64,000 bases of DNA from Paguma larvata (lineage: Eukaryota; Chordata; Mammalia; Carnivora; Viverridae): NCBI GenBank assembly GCA_030068075.1, contig CM057826.1:110401746-110465745 (forward strand), in the 5' to 3' direction. A program made the position numbers and the translations under genes. The notes beneath the pieces were generated by a model that saw only the letters and a program-made list of their open reading frames with translations, was not told the DNA's origin and did no database searches. This document shows, piece by piece, positions 12,681-24,700 of this stretch; the stretch's first letter is position 1, and each line of letters starts with the position of its first letter.

Positions 12681-14638
12681 ATCCAACTGGATCCAACAAT
12701 ATGTTAAAAGAATTATTCACCATGAACAAGTGGGATTTATACCTGGGCTGCAGAGCTGGCCAGGTATAAATTGATAAATTGATTTCAATATCCCCAAATC
12801 AATCAATGTGATACATCACATCAATAAAAGAAAGAACAAGAACCACATGATCCTCTCAATAGATGCAGAGAAAGCATTTGACAGCATCTTTCTTGATAAA
12901 AACCTTCAAGAAAGTGGGGATAGAAGAATCATACCTCAGATCATAAAAGCCATATACGAAAGACCCACTGCTAATATCATCTTAAATGGGGAAAAACTGA
13001 GAGCTTCTCCCCAAGGTAAGGAACACAAAAGGGATGTCCACTCTCACCATTGTTATTCAACGTAGTATTGGAAGTCTTACCCTCAGCAATCAGACAACAC
13101 AAAGAAATAAAAGGCATCCAAATTGGCAAAGAGGAGGTCAAGCTTCACTCTTTGCAGATGCCATGATACTCTGTATGGAAAACCCAGAAGATTCCACGAA
13201 AAAACTGCTGGAACTGATCCATGAATTCAGCAAAGTCACAGGATATAAAGTCAATGCATAGAAATCAGCTACATTTCTGTACACTAATAATGAAGCAGTG
13301 GAAAGAGAAATCAAGGAACCAATCCCATTTACAATTGCACCAAAACCCATAAAATACTTATGATTAAACCTAACTAAAGAAGTGAAAAATCTATACACTG
13401 AAAATTATAGAAAGCTTATGAAAGAAATTGAAGAAGACAGAAAAATGGAAAAATATTCTGTATTCATGGATAGGAAGAAGAAACATTGTTAAAATATAGA
13501 TCTACCCAAAGCCATCTGCGTGTTCAATGCAATCCCTATCAAAATAACACCAACATTCTTTACAGAGCTTTTTCCTGAAAAAGAAAACTAAGGGTGGAAG
13601 CATCACAATTCTAGCCTCCAGGATGTATTACAAAGCTGTAATCACCAAGACAGTATGGTACTGGCACAAAAACAGACATGTAGATCAAAGGAACAGAATA
13701 GAGAACCCAGAAATGGATCACGAACATATGGCCAACTAATCTTTGACAAAGCAGGAAAGAATACCCAATGCTCTTTAGCAAATGATGTTGGGAAAAATGG
13801 GAAGCGACGTGCAGAAGATTGAACCTGGACCGCTTTCTTACACCATATACAAAAATAAACTCAAAATGGATGAAAGACCCAAACATGAGAGAGGAAGCCA
13901 TCAAAATCCTAGAGGAGAAAGCAGGCAAAAGCCTCTTTGACCTTGGCCACAGCAACTTACTCAACACATCTCCGGAGGCAAGGGAAATGAAAGCAAAAAT
14001 GAACTGTTGGGACCCCATTAAGATAAAAGCTTCTGCATGGTGAAGAAACAATCAGGAAAACTAAAAGACAACCAGCAGAATGGAAGAAGATATTTGCAAA
14101 TGACATATGAGATAAAGGGTTAGTATCCAAAATCCATAAAGAACTTACAAAGAAGCTCAACACCCAAAAAATGAATAATCTAGTGAAGAAATGGGTAAAA
14201 GACATTAATAGACACTTCTCCAAAGAAGACATCCAGATGGCTAACAGACACATTAAAAGATGTTCAACATCAGTCATCATCAGGGAACTATAAATCAAAA
14301 CCACACTGAGATACCGCCTCACACGAGTCAGAATGGCTAACATTAACAATTCAGGCAACAACAGATGTTGGCGAGGATGTGGAGAAAGAGGAACTCTTTT
14401 GCACTGCTGGTGGGAATGCAAACTGGTGCAGCCACTCTGGGAAACAGTACGAAGGTTCCCCAAAGAATTAAAAATAGAACTACCCTACAACCCAGCAATT
14501 GCACTACTAGGTATTTATCCAAAGGATACGGGTGTGGTCTTTTGAAGGGGCACATGCACCCCAATGTTTATAGCAGCACTATTGACAATAGCTAGATAGC
14601 CAAATGTCCATTGATGGATGAATGGATAAAGAAGATGT

Positions 14639-14690
<52 letters not shown>

Positions 14691-15109
14691 ATATATATAT
14701 ATCTAATGGAGTATTACTCGGCAATCAAAAAGAATGAAATCTTACCATTTGCAACAATGTGGATAGAACTGGAGGGTATTATGCTAAGCAAAATTAGTCA
14801 AGTAGAGAAAGACAAATACCATATGACTGCACTCATATGAGAAATTTGATATACAAAACAGATGAACAGGGAGGGGGACAAAACATAAGAGACTCTTAAA
14901 TATAGAGAACAAACTGAGAGTTGCTGGAGGGTTTGTGGGTGGCAGGCTGAGGGAAATGGGCAATGGGGCATTAAGGAAGACATTTGTTGGGATGAGCACC
15001 AGGTGTTATATATATGGGATGAATCACTGGATTCTACTCCTGAAATCATTATTACACTATTTGCTAACTAACTTGGATGTAAATTAAAAAAAAAAAGGAA
15101 AACAAAAAA
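12681..15109 (+). mobile_element. 5'-truncated L1 (ORF2 C-terminal half and 3' UTR)
   Basis: A 2.4 kb LINE-1 fragment starting within the ORF2 reverse transcriptase. Blocks seen: [54 protein letters not shown] and further ORF2 pieces to about 14580, then the 3' UTR and an A-rich tail at 15084-15109. The active-site FADD motif reads FADA, and frameshifts and stops are frequent. A near-perfect 17-bp target-site duplication flanks it (12664-12680 and 15110-15126, one mismatch). It lies in the CDC20B intron, sense to CDC20B, and contains a (TA)n array at 14641-14702. Confidence 0.93.
14641..14702. repeat. (TA)n microsatellite inside L1
   Basis: About 62 bp of alternating TA with a single phase slip (TTA near 14680). 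It lies in the distal part of the L1 just before TAATGGAGTATTACTC. Confidence 0.97.
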
Positions 15110-15126
15110 AGAAAATTGCTGTTTAT

Positions 15127-15481
15127 TTCCAGATTTGCAATTTTGTGATTTTATATGGACATTTTACATGTTCTATATAAAGGGTTATTTCAATTTCATA
15201 TTTTATATTGATATGTAATTGTAATAACTGTAAACATAATTACTCCCTAAGCTGCTTTTGTGTAACTTGAGAACCTTGAACAGAGGCTCTAAGTATACCC
15301 ACACATACATACATATTTATATATGTATAAAATAACATTCTCTCAGGTCGCAAAAATTAAAAATGTAATATATAATTTGCACTGTACTAAATAAGTTGTT
15401 AATATTTCTCCTTTAAGGAATATTTAATTTTGAATCATTGAGGCCATTATAAATTACAGCTTTTTTTTCCTTATTAAATAG
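15127..15481. other. CDC20B intron end
   Basis: AT-rich unique sequence between the L1 target duplication and the first CDC20B exon; nothing else seen. Confidence 0.5.
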
Positions 15482-15710
15482 ATATTTGATGCAGTTAATA
15501 CTACATATTCCAACTTTAAGAGCAACTTTGTGAAGAGACTGTCGGCGGGGATTCCCTTTGCCAGTAGCCCAATTACCACCAGATGGCAGCAAAGCCAAAC
15601 CAGGGCTTTGACAGGCGATTCCTTTGAGGAAGAGCATTCAACCACTTACCTCCCAGAAGCTTCTGGAACCGTGCTGAAGATAGCGCCTGAAAAAGAGACC
15701 TTGATTCTAG
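15482..15710 (+). CDS. CDC20B: CDC20B coding exon (probably exon 3)
   Basis: Acceptor ATTAAATAG follows a T-rich tract; donor is GTGAGG at 15711. It encodes [16 protein letters not shown]..., then [17 protein letters not shown] and [10 protein letters not shown], which match the human N-terminal region closely. Exon numbering is from the human gene, where exons 1-2 and the miR-449 intron precede it. Confidence 0.93.
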
Positions 15711-18700
15711 GTGAGGTAATAGAAATTCCACAGGCCATTTAAAAAAATGTCAGTGAAATATAATTCCTGAAAGAATCTTTGTAGCATAGGACTATTTAGT
15801 ATCACATTTAGTCAACTGTTTTCCTTTTCTTCTTCCTTTGAATAAGAAATTTCCAAGGTAGTGGGGAAGGGGGGCAGGAAAAAACAAAAGACAGTGGTTG
15901 TATTTTAGAGGCATTTCTGGGATTTGAATTGGTGTATGATTCCTTTTGTAAAGATTATATAAGTAAGATTTTTCGGTGGTCCCTTAGCTCCTCTGTTGAA
16001 CAAGTGATACGAACAAATAAGATACTTAGTTTTACAGGATGACTTGACAAGGTTTTCTATGTAGTTAAAAATCTGGTAAAGGACTTTCTCGATCTTGATA
16101 AGGGAACAGATATGAATAATAATGACCCAAATAACATTGACTTTGCCTTTACCTTACCTTAGAAAGGGTTTCACTAATGTCATCTCAAATTACCCTTACA
16201 GCATCTTTCTATAACAGGGAGATGGAGAGGCAAAGTGATTTGCTCATGATCATAGAGAGATTGCCAATGACTGGGCAAGCAAGCATCCCGTAGTGATTTC
16301 CTGGCAAGATGATCGTAGCTTGGGCAAATCAGGTATCTTTGCTCCACCACTTTAACCTGTGGAGCTGTTTGTGTCTATTCAGATGTGTGAATATGTTCTT
16401 TCCATGCAGAGATAAAGCATTTCTGCTGCAGCTGCAGCTGAAATCAGGTCTTTAACCTTGGCATTTCCTACCGAGGCCACTGGGGCAGTTCTCACTTATG
16501 ACCCTGGCATTCTGGATAAGGCCCTGTGCCGACCCTGCCTCTTTTACCCCGCCCCCCTCCCAGAATTTTAGAGAGATGTGGTCCTGTTGTGAAAGACACC
16601 AGGGGTTGATTTCCAACCAAAGTGATTTCTTGTTTTGAAAAACAAATAAAAAACAAAATGCTTTTCTTGCAGGATCCTACAAAGAACCACTGAAGACCCC
16701 CATCAAAGAGAATTTTGAAACCACTACCTCTGCTCTCCATTTTTGCAAGACATCTCATGCACTGGACGGAGGCTGGGATGAAAACGTTGCCTCCAAAGGC
16801 CAGGTAGGTAACGAGAAAAAACTGAAGGTCTCATATTCTGCCAAGCTCAGACAAATGAGTCCCAAATGTGAAGAAAGAGCTGGCTTAGCTGCTCTTATAA
16901 GCCAGTAAGAAAATGATGGGTTCCTGACAGAAAAAAATGAGTGAGTGAAGGACACGAATAGGGGCACTTTGTAAAAGAAATATCATACCTGACAAGTATA
17001 CAAGTTTAGTTAGCCTCAATCAAAAAAGTGAAAATGAGACATCAAAGAGGTAAAAATTAAGATGACAGGACACTATAAAGAGAAAACTCTGAGGAGACTA
17101 CCAAAAAACCACTAGAACTGATCAAGGAATTAAATAAAGTTACAGGATATGAAATAGGTATACAGAAATTGAATGCATTTCTATACACTAATAATGAAGC
17201 AGCAGAAAGAGAAATTAAGAAAACAATCCCACTTGCAATTGCACTGAAAACAGTAAGATAGATACCTAGGAATAAACTTAATCAGAGAGGTAAAGGCCTG
17301 TGCTCTGAAAACTATAAAACACTGATGAAAGAAACTGAAGAGGACACAAATAAAAAGGTAGGCCATGCTCATAAATTGGAAGAAGAAATATTGTTAAAAT
17401 GCCTATACTACCCAAAGCAGTCTCCAGTTTTAATGCAATCCCTTTCAAAAATCACAGCATTTCTCACAGAACTAGAAAAAACAATCCTAAAATTTGTATG
17501 GAACCACAAAAGAGCCTGAATAGCCAGAACGAACATGAAGAAGAATAAAACTGGAGGTATCACAATCCCAGATATCAAGATATGCTACAGAGCTGTAAAA
17601 ATCAAAACAGCAGGGGACGGGCACAGTATAGACACATAGATTAATAAAACAGAATAAAGTCCAGAAATAAACCCACAATTATATGGCCAATTAATCTCCA
17701 ACAAAGGAGGCAAGAATATGCAGGGAAAAAGAAAGCCCCTTCTACAAACGGTGTTGGGAAAACCGGACAGCTACAATGCAAAAGATTAAAACTGGACCAC
17801 TTTCTCACACCACACACAAAAATACACTCAAAATGAATTAAAGACCTAAATGTGGTTCCTGAAGCCATAAATTCCCAGAAGAAAACATAGACAGCAATCT
17901 CTTTGACATCAGCTATAGAAACATTTTTAAAGATATGTCTCCTCTGGCAAGGGAAACAAAAGCAAAATTAAGTTACTGGGACTACACCAAAAAAAAAAGC
18001 TTTTGCACAGTGAAGGAAACCAACAAAAAAATCAAAAGGCAACCTATCAAATGGGAGAATATATTTGCAAAAGATATCTCTGAATAGGGGTTAGTATCCA
18101 AAAAATATAAAGAACTTATATGATTCAACACCAAAAAATCAAATAATCCAATTCAGTGAGAAGACATGAATAGATATTTTTCTAATGAAGTCTTACAGAT
18201 GGCCAAAAGACATATGAAACCATGCTCAACATTACTCATTATCAGGAAACACAAATTAAAACGACAATGAGATATCATTTCACACCTGTCAGAATGGCTA
18301 ACGTCAAGACAAGAAGTAACAAGTCTTGGTGAGGATGTGAAGATAAAGGGACCCTTGTGCCCTGTTTGTGGGAATGCAAGCTGTTGCAGACACTGTGGAA
18401 AACAGCACAGGCATTCTTCAAAAAATTAAAAATAGATTTACCAAGGGTGCCTGGGTGGCTCAGCTGGTTAAGCATCAGGCTCTTGCTTTTAGCACAGGTC
18501 ATGATCTCATGGTTTGTGAGTTCAAGCCCCATGTAGAGCTCTGTGCTGACAGTGCAGATTCTGCTTGGGATTCTCTCTCTCCCTCTCTCTCTCTGCCTCT
18601 CCCCTGCTTGTGCTCTCTCTCTCAAAATAATAAATAGAATTACCACATGACCCAGTAATTCCACTACTGAGTATTTACACAAAGAAAACAAAAACACTAA

Positions 18701-21700
18701 TTCAAAAATATATATGTACTGTAATGTTTATGGGAGCATTATTTAAAATATCCAAGATATGGAAGAACCCAAGGATTCATCAAGAGATGAATGGCTAAAG
18801 AAGATGTGGTATGTATACATACATATAAACAAACAAATAAGTAAAATATATATACACATATGCATACAATGGAATATTACTCAGCCATAAAAAAGAATGA
18901 CATTTTGAGGGATCTGGGTCCCTCAGTTGGTTAAGCATCTGACTCTTGATCTCTGCTCAGTTCATGATCTCACTGTTCATGAGTTTGAGGCTCATATTGG
19001 GCTCGGCACTGACAGCCGAAGCCTGCTTGGGATTCTGTCTCTCTCTCTCTCTTCTGTTCTCCCACTCTCTTGTGCTCTCTTTCTCAAAATAAAGAAATAG
19101 ACTTAAACATGTCATTTTGCCTTTTGAAACAACAGAGATGCAGCATGAGAGTATAATGTTAATGAAGTAAGTCAGAGAAAGGGAAATACCACATGATTTC
19201 AGTCATACGTGGAATTTAAGAAACAAATGAATAAAGAAAAAAGTGACAAATCAAGAAACAGACTCTTAACTATAGAGAACAAACTGATGGTTATCAGAGG
19301 GGAGGTGGGTGAGAGGGGATGGACAATATAGGTGAAGGGGATTAGGAGTACATTTATCATGATGAACACTGTGTAATGTATACAATTGTTAAATCATTAT
19401 ATTGTACATCTGAAACTCTTATATGTATGTTAATTATACTTATATTAAAAAATAAAGTTTAAAAAGGTAAAGATTAAAAATATAATAAAATTACACATAT
19501 TATGGTGTGTTTCCCCTCAGCCAAAAGATCTCTCGTATAATCATTTCCAACTATTCTGTGACTTGGTCTGGCATCTAGGGTCACTCAGGATATGCTCTAT
19601 TTTTCCTCTATAAGATGGTCTTTTAAATATTTCCCTTAAGTCTTTTTTACTGTTGTTTTATTTTGTTTCTTGACTAAGTTAATTTCATTCTTTTAAGTAT
19701 TTTGTTTATTATGTTTATTCGTTTTGAGAGAGTGAGGGAAGGGGCAGAGAGAGAGGGAGACAAAGAATCCCAAGCAGGCTCTGTGCTGTTAATGCGGGGC
19801 CTGACATGGGGCTCAAACTCATGAACTGTGAGATTATGACCTGAGCCGAAACCAAGAGTCGGACACTTAAACCGATTGAGCCACCCAGGAGCCCCTTTAT
19901 TACAGTTTTAAGATCTCTGAGGAGTGTGACCTAAATCCTAGGGCACATTAAATATCAATGGCATGTTTCTGAGTGTATCAAATCCAATTAAGAGCTTCTG
20001 AAGGAATAAAGGTTTAATTTAGAAAGTTTTACAGTAGGAAAGTCATAAATTCTCCATTTAGGCAAAGTTACTCATTTAGTATGTGCTTTCAGTGTTGGGC
20101 ATATATATCTTGCTAGAGGAACAATATTGTGAATCTAAAATTTAAGTACATGAAATCACATGCAAATTGAAAACAAACTGAAAACAAAGACCTAGAGCAG
20201 GTCTTTTGCTGAGTGCTAGATTGTTGGTTAAGAGTTTGGAAGTGCAGACGGTTAGAGAGTTCTAAGTCATGGGGGAAATGGTGACTTTACGTCCAGGCCA
20301 GGTTATCAGCACGACTGCCTTTTCACACTCTACTTCTTGCCATTTGGAGTTTTTACTGCCTTGATCTTCAGAACTTCCTTTTCCTCTCTCCCTCAGGCTC
20401 TACAGTAACTGGCGGCAGTAAGCAGGTGGCTCTGTCTGTGCGGTCACAATGGTGTTGGCAAATTACCATTATTACAGCAATTGTAATCCGATCAGAACAT
20501 TGTCCCAGCATCACTGGAAAACCTGAGAAGGGGATAATGGAAACTGTTTGACTCTTTTATGTAAAGCATTTGCCGTCACGACTAGTTAGAAATCAAACAG
20601 CGTCAGGAGTAGTGCAAATACAGTGAAGTCTTTCACAGTGACGGTAAATGTGTGTCATCGTGCGGTGCTCAGAGGTCACGCGGGGGGCGCTTCTCCAACA
20701 AGGGTCTGCATAGATGGGGAGATGTTCAAAATTATGATCGATAGTCAGCTTTATGCCAAATTGTTTAAAGTAATTAATAGATCTTACGTGGGGGTAGAGC
20801 ACCCTTGGGTACATCAAACAGAAGCACAGCGTGCAGACACGGTCTTGGGCAGCTTTGTGCTGACTATAGATTCTGCAGAGGCAATCTCTGAGGAGTTACA
20901 TCGATTTTAGGAATGTTATTTGTTATCAGTAGTTCTCAACTCGGGGTGAGTTTGCTCCCCAGGGGACATTTGACAATGTGTGAAGAAATTTTTGATTATT
21001 GCAACCTGGCGAGAGGGCATCTAGTAGATAGAGGTTTGGGATATTGCTAACTGTCCTATAATGGATGGAACAGCCCCCACGATAATGAATTATCTACCAC
21101 CAAATGCCAGTGGTGCTGAAAATGGGAACCCTGCTGTATACTGAATTGTTCTAATTTGAATACCTAAAACTCTGTGATTCATTGGCTGGCAATGCCTATT
21201 ATGTGACATGATATCTGGGAAGAAAACCAAAATCTCAAAAGGATGCCTGTGAGAGAGGCCTTCTGGGTGAGTTACAGTGATTCCGTGATTGTTTTACACG
21301 TAAGATTAAATATATTATCATGAAGGAGAAAAAAGATCATCTCTGCTTTCACTGTCCACTGAAATGTTTCTAGAAAATTCCTGCAAGTACTTTTCTTCAT
21401 ACTTCTAGTAATTTTCCAATCTGTTTTTGATTGATGTTGGATATAAGAATGTCAGAAGTGCTTTTTATATACTGGCCAAAGAAACTGCAGTCAGATTTTT
21501 GTGTTCATGGAAACTGAGGCAAGGTACTTAAGAGTTTGGTGATTTGGTGTTCCCGTTTCTAATAGGTAAAGGTGTTAATGGAAAAAGATCTTTAGGATGA
21601 TTGGTTCAATCCCAACATATTAGATGAGAAAAATTAAGACCCCAGAGAAAAAGAACACCTCCAGGTTGAACACTGAGAGGCGTGTTTTGAAAGAAATCTT

Positions 21701-24700
21701 CCTTGAAAGAGTAGCCTTAACATACATTCAACTTTATTATCTTGGGGAGGTCTTTCATTTTCACAATGTACTAGAAATATCATGACATTTCAGTTCTTGC
21801 AGGCTTTGACGATCTCAGTGGCCTTTAGTTGGTTTGTGGGCTAAAAAGGTTTTTAGGCTAGAAGAATAAATAAGATTTTCTTCTAGCTAAGTAATACCTT
21901 CCCTATGGAGTTATTGGGGGAGATTAGAAATAATACATGTAAGATGCCCAGCACTGTGTTCACTACACAGTAAATAACAGCAATTATAGTGTTGGTTTTG
22001 ATAATGTACAAACTTTGAATTTCCTAGTTTAACACTATATCATGCATAGTATCTGAGATGTACATATGTGTTTCTAAAGAAGCATTTATTTGTTTTCAGA
22101 AATGCCTAAACCAGCTATTTTCGACCCAGAAGGTGGCTCAGTGGGTTAGTGGCAAAATGCAGCTCTGTGAGGAATCCCTATGTGTTTGGAAAGGTAGGGG
22201 CAAAGATTTTCTTTGTCCTTTTTTCCTACCCTTCTTTCTCCCTGCCTTCCTCATATCTGCCTTATTCTTCTCTATCCATTCATCAGTTGATGGACATTTG
22301 GGTTTTCTCCATGGTTTGGCTCTTGTTGATAATGTTTACAACTATTTTCTAAGTAATATTTGTAAACTGCTCTTTCTTGAGATTTTAGACTTTATCATAA
22401 CTTTCTAGCATAGTAGATAATAACTTAAGTTCTCCTGCCTCATTCACCTCCTTCAATCTACTTATGACACACTCCTAAAAAGTAAACAACTCCTCACACA
22501 GTTGAATATGTGCATATAACTTTTGACTCCCTCCAAACTTAATTGCTAATAGCCTATGGTTGACTGGAGGCCTTAATAATATAGACAGGTGATAAATACA
22601 TCTTTTGTATGTCATATGTATTATACACTATATTCTTACAATAAAATATGCTAGAGAAAATAAAATATTAGGAAAGTTATAAGGAAAGGAAAATACATTT
22701 ATAGTACTGTGTGGTATTTATAAAAAACAATCTGCATATAAGTGGACCATAGCAGTTCAAAACCATGCTGTTCAAGGGTCAATTGTATTCATTTTAATGT
22801 CTCCTCTCTTAGTAATTTTCAAATACGTAATCCAGGATTATTAACTGTAATTGCCATGCTCTGCAGTATATCCCTATGACTTACTTATTTTGTAACTGAA
22901 GTTTGTACCTGGTTTTAAAAAAAAAAAACCTTTATTGACGGTGCTTGAGTGTTTCCAGTAAGCCTGCAGTCTTGCCCACAACTGCAGGTCATCATGGCTA
23001 ACACCAAGGCTGGGAGTATTAATCTATTTCTTGGTATAGCATCATGAAGCTCTTGTGCTTTTATCTGAAGGCATGTGGTCATAGAAACCACAAATTACCT
23101 GGGTGGGCTCAACTTGCCCTATTAATTTATGTCGCTCTTAGTTTGATCACAACCCAAGTGGTTGTACAGATGAAAAGACAGTGGCCTGTGGTTTAGACTT
23201 AGATGGGTCTTTTGATGAGAATTAAAACTAAGCCCAATATATGACCGTGACCTCAGATATTCATGGGTAAAACTAGTCAGAAATAACTCTTCATGGTCTG
23301 GTATAGAACCAGTGAGACAAAGAGCAAAAATAAATGAACCAACAAATGTTTACTGACAAAGACTCAGAGTAGTGCTTATGTCTATCAGTTAATTGTTGAT
23401 GCGATAGACAAGTGGATAAGCAAAAATTACTTTGATTTAAAATTTTTTTAATATTTATTTATCTTTGAGAGACAGAGACAGAGCATGAGTGGAAGAAGAG
23501 GAAAAAGAGAAGGAGACACAGAACCCTAAGCAGGTTCCAGGCCCTGAGCTGGGCTCGAACCCATGAACTGTGAGATCATGACCTGAGCCAAAATCTGGCA
23601 CTTAACCAACTGAGCCATCCAGGTGCTCCAAATTACTTTGATTTTAAAATCTCAAGTGACAGAATAAATATTCAAAGTATGGTATAATGTTTCTCTGTGC
23701 TTCCCACAAGATCTGTTGTTACATTTGGGTCTGGCACTCATGTTCTTTTTATTTAAAAATGCCATGAAATATTTAAAAAATTTTTGTTTCAGTTATTACT
23801 GAAGTCTTCCTTTTTCCTTTCTCCTGCAGCTTGTAATTCAGTTTTATCGTGATGACTACTTTCTTTCTCATTCTGTTCTCTCTTAATCCCTGCAAGGATA
23901 AATATGTTCCTGGGATCATAAAGACACGTAGAGGTGTTTGTTTCTTGTAGGCTGCAGAGATGGAGTCAGAGATGAATCCTTCCATCTTAAAAGATTCAAT
24001 GGTATAAACTATTCCATACTCCAACCAGAGGTGAAGTTTCATCTAACTGGTCTTCGAAATGACTATTGTAAGTTACTGTTTAGATCATTAATTGAAGAGT
24101 TGAAGGGACAAATTGAACCCAGTGCTGACACATGAACTTGAAATTTGACCCTGGAAGAACCCGATAGTCCTTGTGCCTCACATTCCAAAGCTGTACCATC
24201 CAAATACTGTTAATAGAGTTTGCCTTTTCCTTGCGCAAATTACATGTTTGGAATGGGTACTGTTGGTGCTGGTGGGGGGAGGGGAGCATGAGAAATATAC
24301 GTATTTTTTACTGTATTAGAATGAGCTGAGAAAATAGTGGCCTATTATTATGCATATATTTTAAACATAGATAAATCCAATGAGTCAAACAGCTGCATGG
24401 GGTTTTCTTGTCATGTGCCTAGTTTATAATCTAGTTGGGAAGACAGGACTAACTCACATGGAACTTCTACACATGCCAGTGTAGAATATAAATAATGAAT
24501 TGTGGGATGAAAAGAGCTATCAGTACTGTAAGTAGTTCAGTGATCTTTGGATCTTTGTCTAGAAAGACTTTATGGAGATCATCAGGCTTGAGCTGGGTCT
24601 TGAAAAATGGGTAGGACTTGGAGTGGTGGAGGAGAGAAGACAGAACATTTTTCAGCAATGTTAACAGTGTGAGCAAAGGCAGGATGTTGGTAATTAATGA

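Larger units (their letters stand above)
17061..19464 (+). mobile_element. Second 5'-truncated L1, interrupted by two SINEs
   Basis: LINE-1 ORF2 C-terminal half and 3' UTR, homologous to the L1 at 12681-15109 but more diverged, with many stops. Blocks such as [19 protein letters not shown] are readable. A 14-bp imperfect target-site duplication (17048-17061 and 19465-19478) fits the ends. Two SINEs (18444-18631 and 18907-19107) inserted later. It occupies the CDC20B intron between the exons at 16803 and 22100. Confidence 0.9.

Noticed and set aside
13611..14463. Antisense open frames of 146 and 168 codons
   Set aside because: They are reverse-strand shadows of the L1 ORF2 sequence.
20593..20910. 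Overlapping open frames on both strands with CpGs
   Set aside because: Neither peptide resembles a known family; kept only as a possible non-coding element.
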